Assembly: GCA_011032825.1 (NCBI GenBank)
Contig: JAADJZ010000007.1
Location: 744,001-808,000, forward strand
DNA: 64,000 nt
DNA from: Massariosphaeria phaeospora
Taxonomy: Eukaryota; Ascomycota; Dothideomycetes; Pleosporales
Direction: 5' to 3'
Shown here in pieces: positions 33,637 to 44,575 of the stretch (position 1 is its first letter; the number at the start of each line of letters is the position of its first letter). A program made the translations under genes and the position numbers. The notes under the pieces are model-generated. The model was not told the DNA's origin, searched no databases, and saw only the letters and a program-made list of their open reading frames with translations.

Positions 33637-33803
33637 CACCGCCCTGTTATAAATTCGTTTGCGATGCGCACGTAGGTAATAAGCCTACCCTCTCACTGTA
33701 CAACCCCTACATAGACAACACCTAGTATGCTAGATACAATAGGGCTTTGTGACGACAGGAGTAGACTATCTACTTATTGCTAAAAACTCGCAGGCTGTCA
33801 AGA
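33637..33803. repeat. Direct repeat, copy A (about 165 bp)
   Basis: It begins CACCGCCCTG and ends AGGCTGTCAAG. Copy B shares ATAATTCGTTT-like, CATACCCTCTC-like, CCTAGTAT-TAGATACAA-AGGGCTTTGT and TA-CTAT-TAC-TATTGCTAAAA blocks in the same order. Confidence 0.75.
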
Positions 33804-33879
33804 AACTTTCTACAATATCGGCAAAGGTGCCACTACATTGGCGCCGCCCTTTTGATGCCTGAAGGATGGAACCCCGTAT

Positions 33880-34044
33880 CACCGCCCTGGCATAATTCGT
33901 TTCCAACGGACACCTACCTACACCCATACCCTCTCCTCTTACCTTTCTCTGTCTAGACATTACCTAGTATAGTAGATACAACAGGGCTTTGTAAACATAG
34001 AGGTAGATTATCTACCTATTGCTAAAATCTCCTAGGCTGTCAAG
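33880..34044. repeat. Direct repeat, copy B (about 165 bp)
   Basis: The second copy lies about 243 bp downstream of copy A, diverged at roughly a quarter of positions by eye, with the same block order. The intervening 76 bp is unlike either copy. Confidence 0.75.
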
Positions 34045-35306
34045 AGGATGGCCTAGTCTTCCTTGTCGGAAATGAATCATATCAGTGGAGTGGTATTGCG
34101 GGTTTTAGGGACACATAAGGCGTCACCCCACCTATGGCTGCCTGGTCGAATTGCTAGGCTTCACTTCCGCATTCAGCAGCCAAACCCGAAGGCAACGGCA
34201 GCGTCGTTAATACCAGTTCATCAGCCTTGTCCACCCGCTACTCCAGGCACTCATGTAATATATACAACATGTGATATAGGGTTCACAAGGCTGTGCATAT
34301 GCTGGTTCGCAACGGCGCACTGTTTGCAGGTAGCAGACACCAGGCAAATCTCGTAACAGGCTCCGAGCTGAGAATCACGCCGTCGTCTCCTGACCACGCC
34401 TGAACTGGAATGTGCATCGAATCGGACCTCACCGTTGCATGTCGCCATCGCTGTTCATTCGGTTGTCGTAGATTAATGGCATCGACATAGCCGCACCCTT
34501 CCGCACTGTCGAGTCGTCGTCAGCTCGCTCACACGGTCCCCTCGCCCCTTCGATATTTCACTTCGCCGAATCACTCCGCTCCGCCGCTGAAGGCAAGACG
34601 AAAAGTGTCCTCCGACAGGGGGCATGTAGGTAACCAGACGAGGAGTCATACATGCCGCCATGCTCAAGCCCGCGGGGTCACTAGAAGGGTGAGGCAACGC
34701 CGTGGAGGGCGCTGAGTGGCCGGAGCGAAAGCATGTGATTGCGTGCGAGCGCGTAACGTGGCGCCGTGCGGCCTGCAGGGTGCCACTTGCTGCGCAGGCT
34801 CCCACCGGCAGTCGACTGGTTTTGGCGCAAGAGCGGGCTGGGCGGGACGGGTGGACGGTGGGTGCGAGAGGACCAGATGAGGTCTGATTACGGTGGTTGC
34901 GTGGCGCTGAATGCTTGACGTAGATCGGTGGCTGTGCAGACGCGTGGATGCCTGGGGTGGCGAGTGTGGATCGGAGGCTGCCGAGGTTGGACGGGAGGGT
35001 CGTCAGGGCCACCATCCTTGTTTGCTGAAATCAAGCTGAATTATCTAGGTGTAGGTTGTTGTGTAGGATATAATTTCATGTGAAAGCTTACTACACAAAT
35101 ACGGTGTCTACATTGTCTAGAAGCGGATAGGCTAACAAGCAAAACGGGTGAAATACATGTAGACATAGACTAGTTGCTCAGGTCTCATATAGCTACAAAG
35201 GTTTTGTGACTATCGCGATGAAAGTCATTTGTTTTCAGCGGGCGCTGTGTGGTTTTCACTTTGTGGAGTTCTCTATGGTTCGTATGCGAAATAGCTCCAC
35301 AAGGGA

Positions 35307-35315
35307 TATATAAAA
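35307..35315 (+). promoter_or_regulatory. TATA-like element
   Basis: TATATAAAA lies about 250 bp upstream of the Sam35-like start codon. Its role is inferred from position only. Confidence 0.35.
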
Positions 35316-35567
35316 TGATCTTCTGCAAACGCTTCCCCGGGCCCCCATGTCCACACGTGATATCGCCAGGAAAAATACGATACTGTGTGTCTGTCAAGTA
35401 CATACATACGTTCATAGTCGGTAATTATATTAGAAGTCTGAGTTATGCCTGCGGAGGGCCAGATCTATGCGCCCAGGGGGGCAAGTCTAGGCGAGGGGCT
35501 CTTGTCCGCACCCTCAACTTTTTGCGGACGCAGCCAAGCCACGACTTCTACCCCAAGGCAATGGACC

Positions 35568-36589
35568 ATGCCCCCCGAGACTCCCAATCGCGATGAGAAC
35601 CGCCAGAACGACCCCCCGGCTCCACCTGCGCGCAGTATTTTCGCGATTCCAGCCCCGATAAAGCAGCTGTTCGACCGGTTCCCGCTCCTGGCATACCCTG
35701 CGAACGACCTCCCGTTGCGCGCACCGAGAACCAACAATGCGCATGTCCTCTACATCTTCACTACACCTAAGGCTGCTGTAGCTGGAGCGCCGTCGTATAA
35801 TCCAGCTTGTCTGAAGTGGCAGGTAGGCGAGATCCTGTTCGCGCTATGCGATCGCAGCTAACAAAACCTATCGCAGGCCTATCTGAACTTCTCCCTGATT
35901 GACTTCCGCGTTGAAGCTTCCAACAACCATGCCTCTCCCAGCGGAGCCCTTCCATTCCTCCTTCCTGCGGCGAGCGACTCCACAAAACTCAGACCGCCAG
36001 TGCCGTCCGGGAAACTACAGAGGTGGGCGATGAACAACAGCACAGCGGCTGTTGAAGAGTCTTCAGATATACGATACGAAGCATATTTATCCCTCCTGGA
36101 CCATCCCATACGGCGCGCTTGGGTGAGTTTGGTTTCCTTAACTCTAGAACCTTACTAACTAGCTTCTAGCTCTATAGCATCTACATCTCCCCCAACTCAA
36201 CCTCCATAGCCGAACCTCTATACATTCTACCCACGTCGCGCAACCCCTTCGTGCGCCTTACGATCGCCCGAGAACTGCGTCGTGCAGCAGAGAAGGAGCT
36301 CTTGAAGCTTTCAGCAGTTATCAATGCTGAAGAACTATACAAGCAGGCAGAAGAGGCTTTGGCTGCACTGGAGGTGGTCCTAGGGGCTCATCAATGGTTC
36401 TTCAATGCATCTAGGCCTGGGTTATTCGATGCTAGTGTCTTCGGTTACACACATCTACTCTTAGACGGGGACCTTGGGAACGGCTGGGTCGACACGCGTC
36501 TTCGCGACGCGGTTTTGCAGCGCAAGAATCTAGTGGCGCATCGGAACAGGATCTTGAATGCTTACTTTCAAAAATTAAAAACTGGATGA
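35568..36589 (+). CDS. Sam35/metaxin-like mitochondrial outer-membrane assembly protein
   Basis: Three exons, 35568..35822, 35877..36122 and 36170..36589, all in phase 0, give 306 residues. It starts with a short Pro/Asn-rich tail, then IPAPIKQLFDRFPLLAYPANDLPLRA and LYIFTTPKAA. It continues NPACLKWQ-AYLNFSLIDFRVEASNNHASPSGALPFLLPA (two exons), a thioredoxin-like GST N-fold. The C-terminal part is helical with WFFNASRPGLFDASVFGYTHLLL, the metaxin/GST-C signature. Sam35 and metaxins work in the sorting and assembly machinery that inserts beta-barrel proteins into the outer mitochondrial membrane. Sam35 is the best fit because of the LFDRFPL..YP-N-LP opening. The start could be another nearby Met; the frame is open upstream. 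Confidence 0.7.
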
Positions 36590-37122
36590 GGAGACAGTTC
36601 GGGTTCCGAGATCGTGTATGATGCATGTACAACACTAAAAGAGCAAGGAAAGAGGGAAATATGTACTATATTAGCAGATGCATGGCGGTAAGGCGCTTGG
36701 AGCTTCTATTTGTTACCCACCATGGATATGCACCTTCACTTTGTTTGCTTTGGGTGCATGTGGCGGCCGCCGTTACTTGGCGACAACGGGGCGGGTGATG
36801 GGTATGCATCTCTGAGTCATTTATCAATTCTGCACGACATGATAGGAGAGACGAATGGGAGGGCGCGACGAAAGAGTCAACGGCCAATATATATTCCGCG
36901 TAAGGCTCCCTTCTCAAGAGTTCCTCAATCGTCAGGTTTCAATTTTTTTCTACGAAATTGCCCCGCATCTGCCTGAGGCACGCGGGTTCTCGAATCAGGC
37001 CGCGTGGTTTGCTGACCCGATCGAGCGTTGTACCACCTATTGCTCACAAAATACTTTTTTCGTTCGATCAACTGCGCTGACGTCTATCACTTTGCGGCAT
37101 TTTCCACTACTACCTAATCAAC
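36590..37122. other. Intergenic region upstream of methyltransferase
   Basis: A 533-bp head-to-tail gap holding the upstream gene's 3' UTR and the next promoter. No repeat or gene is seen. Confidence 0.45.
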
Positions 37123-38142
37123 ATGACTCAACCAACATCTGTCAATATGACGTTCGATACCTCATTAGTAGACCTCAATTCCTCCTTCTCGACAACGGAA
37201 TCAGACCCATCCGACTTGGGTGTGTCAAATCCCATGGCATCAACTATTAAGACCCCAACGTTGCAGCAGCACCCATTCGAGAAAGAGCAGAGCCAGGAGA
37301 CTCCGAAGCAATCTCAAGCGACAACCCTAGCCACAGGCATTGTCTCCCCACCCAAGGTTTCTTCGTCCGTCCAGAGTATGTCAACACAAGATGCATACGA
37401 TCAATGGGCTGCCGTCTATGACTCTGATGGCAATATGCTTCAATCAGTGGACGATTTCGAACTGGCTACACTACTGCCGGAACTGCTCTCACATGTTCTA
37501 TACACCAGCTCAACTCCAAGTCTAAAGCTTCTGGATCTAGGCTGTGGTACGGGTCGCAACACAGCCAAGCTGCTCTCCCACATTTGGCCCCAGAACCGCT
37601 CTATCAACATCACAGCGCTAGATTTCTCAAAGGGCATGCTGGACATTGCGGCGCAGAAACTCTGCCCCCTAGCCGCTCAAAACAAGACTCTCACCCTAAG
37701 ACTAGATCAATGCGACTGCTTCCCCACAGTATCAAACTCCTCGGCCTCGCCATTCCCCGTAGTCCATGGACTGCAGCCCTCAGACGCAGTTATCAGCACG
37801 CTCGTCCTCGAACACGTTCCACTCGCCGATTACTTCTCCACACTCGTGACTCTAGTGTCCCAAAATGGCCACGCCCTCGTCACAAACATGCACTCCGAAA
37901 TGGGCCGAGTCTCGCAAGCCGGGTTTATCAATGAGCATGGTGTCAAAGTGCGGGGCCAGAGTTTCGCCCATACGCCTGAGGAGACGGTAGCAGAGGCGCA
38001 GAGAGCGGGGTTCGAAGTTGTGAGTTTGAGGGAGAGGAAGGTGGAGGAGAGTGATGTGGAGAGTGGTGCTGTTGGTAAGAGAGGGCTGAAGTGGGTGGGT
38101 ATGCATGTATGGTATGGGGTTCTGCTGAGGAAGGTTGGTTGA
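37123..38142 (+). CDS. Class I SAM-dependent methyltransferase
   Basis: A single exon of 339 residues. The first 85 residues are Ser/Thr/Gln-rich and probably disordered. The Rossmann methyltransferase fold follows, opening with TQDAYDQWAAVYD. It shows KLLDLGCGTGRNTAKLL (motif I, SAM binding, about residues 137-153), ITALDFSKGMLDIA (motif post I), DAVISTLVLEHVPL (motif II region) and a C-terminal WVGMHVWYGVLLRKV strand. It resembles the UbiE/Met-11 type branch, but the substrate cannot be read from the sequence. No biosynthetic cluster genes flank it. Confidence 0.8.
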   Translation: MTQPTSVNMTFDTSLVDLNSSFSTTESDPSDLGVSNPMASTIKTPTLQQHPFEKEQSQETPKQSQATTLATGIVSPPKVSSSVQSMSTQDAYDQWAAVYDSDGNMLQSVDDFELATLLPELLSHVLYTSSTPSLKLLDLGCGTGRNTAKLLSHIWPQNRSINITALDFSKGMLDIAAQKLCPLAAQNKTLTLRLDQCDCFPTVSNSSASPFPVVHGLQPSDAVISTLVLEHVPLADYFSTLVTLVSQNGHALVTNMHSEMGRVSQAGFINEHGVKVRGQSFAHTPEETVAEAQRAGFEVVSLRERKVEESDVESGAVGKRGLKWVGMHVWYGVLLRKVG

Positions 38143-40115
38143 GTTTACTACAGTGGGCGAGCGAGCGAAAAGATTTTGGTACTGTCAAGTGGATTTCTTA
38201 GAACCGTCTGCATTCACGGGCATCGGGTAGTTATATAGCATTTCCAGCATGAAAAGTTCACAACTTCGATGTCTCTAACGGAAACGGAATCTCTGGAACT
38301 AACGTTAAAGCGTCAAATCAGCGTGCCTCCAAGAGGATTATCTGACGTAGCAATATAACTATAGAAGGCTACAGTTATGTATACAGGATTGACTTGATTC
38401 TACATAATGGATAGTGCTCTAGTTAAAGAGGACGTCTTTCGGCTGACTACTTGTACCACGATTTATCATTTTGGAGTGTTGGTGGTACCCGTACCTACCG
38501 GTAGTGGAATCTCATGCGCGGTACGCTAGACGTCACCAACAAAGGGTCCTCACAACAGCGTGCGCATATACACATGGTTTCAACCTTCCTTCTCAGCTTG
38601 CAATAACTTGCCGGATGCCTTCCTTCTACCTGCCATTTCCAGCTCATTTGTATTCGTCCGGCCACACATACCGACGGACATGAGTTTCGAAGCTGAAAAA
38701 AGAGGCCACGCTGTTTCGAACCAACCCTCATCTCTTCTCTCATTACCAGTCTAACGACCTAGACTTTTCGAATACTCAGCCATCTCATGTCTGAGATTAT
38801 AAAAAGCTAGTCGCACGTTGGAGGAAGTGGGATGGGTGTTCCTCCGATCCTGCAGGCACTGTCCTAGGGTGAGGCGCTTTGTTCCCTTGCCCGAATGTGG
38901 TGTTGGATTTTGGGGTAATTCGATACATGTGTCAACTACCATTTGGAAGCTAAACGACTGTGCCCGTAGGAAGAATACTTGTTTGGTAAGGGGCGCGCCA
39001 GTCTGTAGCAGTCGCGAACTTGCGTTGCACTATCTAACGGTATCAGAGGTGTGAACCACGCGCTGAGGGAACTGCTCTGTACCCCCAAAGAAATAACTCT
39101 AGAACCTTTTGCTGCCGACTGCGGTCTTAAAATGGCGAACGGTCTCAGTCACTCGCAGCTTGATGTGTAAAAACATACGAAATCTACCAACACCGAATTT
39201 CCCTTGCCATCGACAAAATTCATTGGGTATATGTGAAACACTGTGCCATGCAGAAAGATAGGTTGCAAGATTGAGGGGTGACGTCACTAGCATGTCCTCG
39301 CCGCAATGATGCTGAGTAGTCAACGTTTCCCCTCATGGATGTCGGGCTTGATCGGACCAACACCATTTTCCTTTAGCCTCAGGAGTGTCTTCCTACCGCT
39401 CAGATTTACGAAAGTGAAGCAACCATGGATGCTGCAGATTCTGGCAATACCGTCAAGAGGCGAGTCTACTTCCCATATGTGTTTTCTTCGCCCCTTCCTG
39501 CCGCTATTTTGGCTTCCCTTCAGTAAGAGACTAGAGATTCCTTTCGCGGAGGCCGAACAGAAGGACCAACAAAGATCCGGATACATACTAGAGTTCAGTC
39601 ATGGACCATATACCTCTAACAGCAGGTTGCGGAACAGTCGCGCCTTCCATCCTTGTGTCTAAGATGTCAACGTCGCCCTTCCTTTCCAGGATGCAGTCTG
39701 GTGGAAACTATGACAAATCAAATCATGGACAACAATAGTCTGAAAGTCTTGCCGTTCCTTCTGGATTGTTTCAGACTCGTGTACGACGATGCACGGCGAT
39801 CCCAGCGCCAATACACCTACGGATATCGGTATACTCGCTTGAGAACCATCCCACTTGGAATTCCACAGCGCACTCCTACCGACCTGCCCTAATCCTCATC
39901 GTTCCTTGGAGACTCCTCCAGTTGGTTTCTACCCTGCTGCCATTCCTATTGGATCTTCTATCATGTCCGTTCGACATGTATCTTTATCTTCAATGTCGCT
40001 ACAACTAGTCCGGCGGTCGACATAGGTGGTCTTGAAAACGGAGACATACAAAACTCTAGTGGGAACCCACTCAGCTCTCCACACCAATCTCCTACCTCCC
40101 TCTGACTACTACATC
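38143..40115. other. Gene-poor intergenic region
   Basis: About 2 kb without a supported gene. Frames at 39306-39662 (plus) and 39320-39586 (minus) overlap each other and have no domain signature; one may be a relic. The right end is the subtilase promoter. Confidence 0.45.
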
Positions 40116-42779
40116 ATGAATTTCCTGTTGATTTGGATCTTCATCGTTCAACTAGTCGTTTCAAGCCCATTCTCTAACAGTCGGTATAGCGAAGATGTCA
40201 CTGTCTCCGAAACGAGCCATCTGACTCCACGAGCAAGTCGCTTCTACACCGTCTACCCGAGTGACCCCGAAAACGCCGCTGAACTATCCGAAACGGTTAC
40301 CTTCCTCCGCTCTATCGCTGACAAAGACGTCCTCGACAACCGCAACGCCGCCACACTCATCTCATGGAGAGTGTCGTTGACCGATGAGGCCTCGACTGAA
40401 AAACTCAAAGGGCACAAAGGCATCCGCATGTTTGAGCCTGAGGATTCTCCTCTAGGGCTTCGATCGATTGAACGACGTGAAGATGAGGAGCCGACAACTT
40501 GGCTAGTTTGGGCGACCGACCCCAACAACATCGAACAAGTGAACGAAACCCGATCTTGGCTGGATTCTAAGGTCAAAGACCCTGAGCGAACGTCTGAATG
40601 GCTGACATTGCGGGATCCAAAAGAATGGGACAAGCAGCGGCTTGTAGAAGCTTGGGGTTCGCTAACACTTGATGAGAAGGGAGTTGAAGAAGCAAAGAAG
40701 CACCCTGGCATCAAATCTGTTATTGAGAACATGAAATTTGTTCATTTTACAAGTTCTTCAAGATTCAAATACAGGGGGTCGGGCGATCTCAAAGCGCGAG
40801 CCCCAGATCTGGAATGGACAAAGCAGTCGGATGCTGTCAAGGATCTTGTCATGAACAGTCAATACAAGTGAGTTTATTGTGACGTCCTTCTCACTTAATA
40901 TACTTTATGTCCGTTGTCTGGGCACAGGCCGACTGTATATAGTCAACTCATTTCTGCTTTCCGGTTAATAATCCAGCAGTAGTGGGAGTTGGATCACTAG
41001 CTAACATTACCTCCTACAATAGGGATGCCGACCTAGATAAACTCAAAGATTTCGTACATGAAAAGCGGGCTGGCGAGCAGGTTGTTATGTACATCATCGA
41101 CTCAGGAATCAACATACGTGTGAAAAGCGTAAGTTATAGTCCCACAAGTCAACCCTGAGATCTGCTAATTTACTTTTCTAGAATGACAAGGAGCAATTTC
41201 ATTACGACACAGAGGAAAAGAATCGTCTCCAATCCTTGGGATCGAGAGCATTGGGACAAGACCCTTGGACAGACGAGGACCCAGATGCGCACGGTACAAC
41301 AACCGCATCAAAAGCTGCAGGCCTGATCCATGGCGTTGCGAAAAGTGCGCACGTAATTCCAGTCAAGGTTCTTCTCAACTCAGACAACGTCCGGGAAGGG
41401 TTTGAACTAGTACGTGATCATATCATGACACGGAAATTGGACGACGATCCTAGAAACTCAATCGTCCTTTCAAGCCTAGGCAGTATCCGTGGAGCAATAG
41501 CCCAAGAGTACAAAGATAGCGACTTTGGAAAGAGAACCCTGCAAGCGATCAAGGACATCATGAATGTGGGAGCTCCTGTTGTTCTAGCAGCGGGGGACTC
41601 ACCGACTAAGGGCTCACCCGTCGACACTTTCCCACAGATTCTAGAGAGCAAAGACTTGCCTCTGATAAATGTGGGAGCCGCCCATCTATCAGGGCATGCC
41701 TTGGATGAGTCTGCACTGGGAGACCAGGTGACGATATATGCCCCCGGAGTGGATGTTGTAGTGCATGGGAAAAACGACAATGAACATGGCCAAGTGACGG
41801 GTACCTCCCCAGGTGAGTCCCGTTAATTCCATAAATCATCTTTGAAGAACTTCGGCTGACCTAAGTAACAGCGGCACCTGCTGTTGCTGGTGTGATTGCA
41901 ACTTACCAAAACTACGCGCCCTGGGGAGAGATGGAGGGCGAGTATATTGAAGATATAAAAGCCATCAAGAAGTATATCCAAAGTCCTCAGTCTTCCTGGG
42001 AACGACAGAAAGGCGTCAATATGATCTGGAATGGGGCAGACAAAGGCGCACACGAAAAAGCCGGAGCCAATATGTGCAAACGCGACGAGTGCGCACCACC
42101 ACCTCCTCCACCACCTCCGCCGCCACCGGAGCCGGTGAAGACCTGCAATGGTATATATAACAAGCGCTATATCATCCAAGAACTAATGGCAAACGTCATC
42201 ACCAACCAGTTCTGCCCCGACGCCGTAGCCCAAGGCCGACTCGACGACAACTCGGAAAGCATATCGAGGACGTATTTCCCCGGCTCAATGGAGGAAGTCA
42301 CCATCGCCATGGACTGGAGCCGCAACGTCGCCTTCACGCCCAATTTCGACGACTGCAAGAAGTACATGGAAGATCTCCTCACGGGCTGCGACACCACATT
42401 CCCCATGCACTGGAAAGGCGGCGGCAACATCCACGTCGGCACCGAGAACGTCGTGTACCGCTGGCAGCCCGTGACAACGCGCCAAATCCCCATGCCCTCG
42501 CCCTGGGGTGGCTGCGATTTCACGAACAAAGCCCTTCTAGAATCCTACCATATCTATGGCGCCGGATGGCTTAGCTCTGGCTTCGGACATGAGCTCCATG
42601 ATTCGATCGACTCCAAGACGAGCGTGACGAACTGGAAGTTCAATTATGCCGTCGGAAGCGATGGCCGTGAGTGGGATGCGCATTTCAATACGCCAATCTG
42701 GGTCGAGAAGCATGTCGAAGGCTCTATTAGGGAGGTTGCCAATTATCCGGGCTTTGGTATCGAATGTTACAAAACATAA
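40116..42779 (+). CDS. Secreted subtilase (S8) with doubled prodomain and C-terminal cysteine domain
   Basis: Exons 40116..40867, 41023..41128, 41182..41812 and 41872..42779 give about 798 residues. It has a signal peptide (MNFLLIWIFIVQLVVSS) and two similar N-terminal blocks that look like inhibitor-I9 prodomains, ending KLKGHKGIRMFEPE and EAKKHPGIKSVIEN. The S8 catalytic domain has Asp in VVMYIIDSGI, His in DAHGTTTASKAAG, and Ser in TGTSP-AAPAVAG (the Ser motif spans an intron). The usual oxyanion Asn in AAGN is Asp here (VLAAGDSP). A proline run (about 42098-42130) links to about 200 residues with six Cys, including FCPDAVAQG and HWKGGGNIHVG, similar to a domain I associate with the C-termini of fungal secreted proteins such as GH18 chitinases. 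It probably acts outside the cell. Introns are placed by phase; the first (155 nt) is long. Confidence 0.8.
42098..42130 (+). repeat. CCX-codon repeat encoding a polyproline linker
   Basis: A run of Pro codons (mainly CCA, CCT, CCG) joins the protease and the C-terminal domain. This is typical of a flexible extracellular linker. Confidence 0.8.
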
Positions 42780-44575
42780 GCTTATTTACATGGCGCAGCT
42801 GCAGGCAGCGAGCGTCTCCGGGGGTTTTCTTGGGGGTGTTTGGGATATTCTTCGCGATAATTGTGGTCTTGATAGATTATTTTGTTTGTATGTTGATTTA
42901 GAAAACGTAATACTTATTCCTGTTTTGGATCTTTGGTACTTATCGCCGGAGAGTAGGCTAACTCTAAGTTCTATGCTAGACATCAAATCGCTGATAGAGC
43001 TAGACTACTTACCTACTGCGCAAATCCTCTCTACTATTAAGAAGATTACCTAAACTCAGTCTTCGCGCGATTTGACGTCTATCCCGGAAGTGAGCGACAA
43101 AGAGCACTGCAAAACTTTATCCCCTAGCAGCTAAGAGACGTCCCTTAGTTGCTATGGGATTTGCTAGAGGATAGCTACGGTAGAGGATATACTAGCTAAC
43201 CCTTGGCATCCTCACCGATTAGCGTATCGTGACTACCTACTATACACGCTAAACAAGGAGGTACAGAAGCGTATTGTGTAGCCCCTAGCTACTAGAGGAT
43301 ACAAATCCCCCTAGCATCAAGGGGGCAAAGTTTTGTAGTAGACGTCCCATATCCCATCGCTATCTGAGTTCAACCGTCCGAAAAGCAACTCCGACATCGT
43401 ATCCACCACATCTATCCCTCAACCAATCTTCCAAAACACGCACAAAAAAGCCTGCCGTCTACGCAGCCAGACATTTGCAAAAGCCAACCAACAATAAACA
43501 TTCCCCTTCCCCCAAACGTTACCACAGCAAAAGAAACCTTAAATCGAGACTGAACACTCTGAACTGGTTGGTGGCACTGACTCTGCTCTACGCTAACATC
43601 TGAGACACAACCAAGCCAAGCATAAGCTTACCTGGTAGGATCTAGGGGTAGGATCTATTGCGTTATATGCACTTACGTAGTAAGGAACGAACCGTGCGTG
43701 CGTGCGTGCTTACCTAGGCGCGTGCCCGGTGCGCCCGTCCGTCTTACATACATCTCATGCACCGCATCTTGATTCCGCCATCGCGCTCGGTCCGTCTACA
43801 TGACAAGATCAAGACAAGGTCAGCCTAGACAAGGCATGTCATGTGGGATAGTTAGCTGTGTAAGTAGGGCCGCACACCCTTGCTAGCTTACATACAAACT
43901 TTGCTACTCCATGAACGATGGTCAGCTAACGTCCGTCGTGAAAGGTACCAAGCTGCGGAAAACAGTTAACCACACAGGAACAGCAAATTCCCCGCCAACG
44001 ACTTCAGCAAGATCGTCGTGAAATGAGAACACACGTGAACAGCAAGATATTGTAAATCCGTAACGCGTCTCCGGCGAAACTTTGTTATCTGATATGATAT
44101 CTAAAAGCGTACAAGCCAGTATACACTAAACATTAAGGTATTTATATATACGCACGCGCACACACACAGAACGATAGATTCGGACATGAAAGTCGGAGAG
44201 CTCATAATCGAAGAACGGAAGTCAAGAACGGATTGGAAGATAGAGCGAAAGTAGGGTCGGGGTGGGGTATAACAAGTCCGCAAACAGAAACACCGACGAA
44301 GTCTACGCCATACCTAAGAACGAACGGCTTTGCTCGCCAAGAAACACAGTAGTGGTATATGTGAAATGCAAACGCTAAGCATGCAGTAGGAGAACAGAAG
44401 GGGAAGATGGTCTTGGGGGTATATGGTGCAGAAGATACGGTCCGGACTAGCCAGACACCGGTGAAAAGACCACAGGACAAAAACGATAGAACGCAGCGCC
44501 GTAAAACATAACAACAAAGGGAAGGCTCGGATAGTGGGACATATACAAGTGCACGTTGGGCTAATGATGGCCTCC
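42780..44575. other. Intergenic region with TA-rich, repeat-like segment
   Basis: About 1.8 kb. The segment 42850-43350 is rich in TAG/CTA and carries an imperfect inverted repeat (43109-43336). GTGC and AC microsatellites lie near 43700 and 44155. No gene is supported, and the right end is the 3' UTR of the LIM gene. Confidence 0.5.
43109..43336. mobile_element. Possible MITE-like element with imperfect terminal inverted repeats
   Basis: GCAAAACTTTATCCCCT at 43109-43125 is mirrored by AGGGGGCAAAGTTTTGT at 43320-43336, about 14 of 17 positions matching. The enclosed 228 bp is TA-rich and non-coding. The sequence AGACGTCCC occurs both inside (about 43136) and just outside the right end (about 43341). 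No target-site duplication is clear. Confidence 0.35.

Larger units (their letters stand above)
33214..35567. other. Intergenic region with duplicated element and GC-rich stretch
   Basis: About 2.35 kb. It includes a direct duplication of about 165 bp (33637-33803 and 33880-34044) and a GC-rich stretch (about 34690-34870). An open frame of 180 codons on the minus strand (34473-35015) has biased Arg/Ser/Pro composition, and I regard it as chance. The right end is the Sam35-like promoter. Confidence 0.5.

Noticed and set aside
34473..35015. 180-codon frame on the minus strand
   Set aside because: It has an ATG but biased Ser/Arg/Pro composition, no family resemblance, and lies in a repeat-bearing intergenic region.
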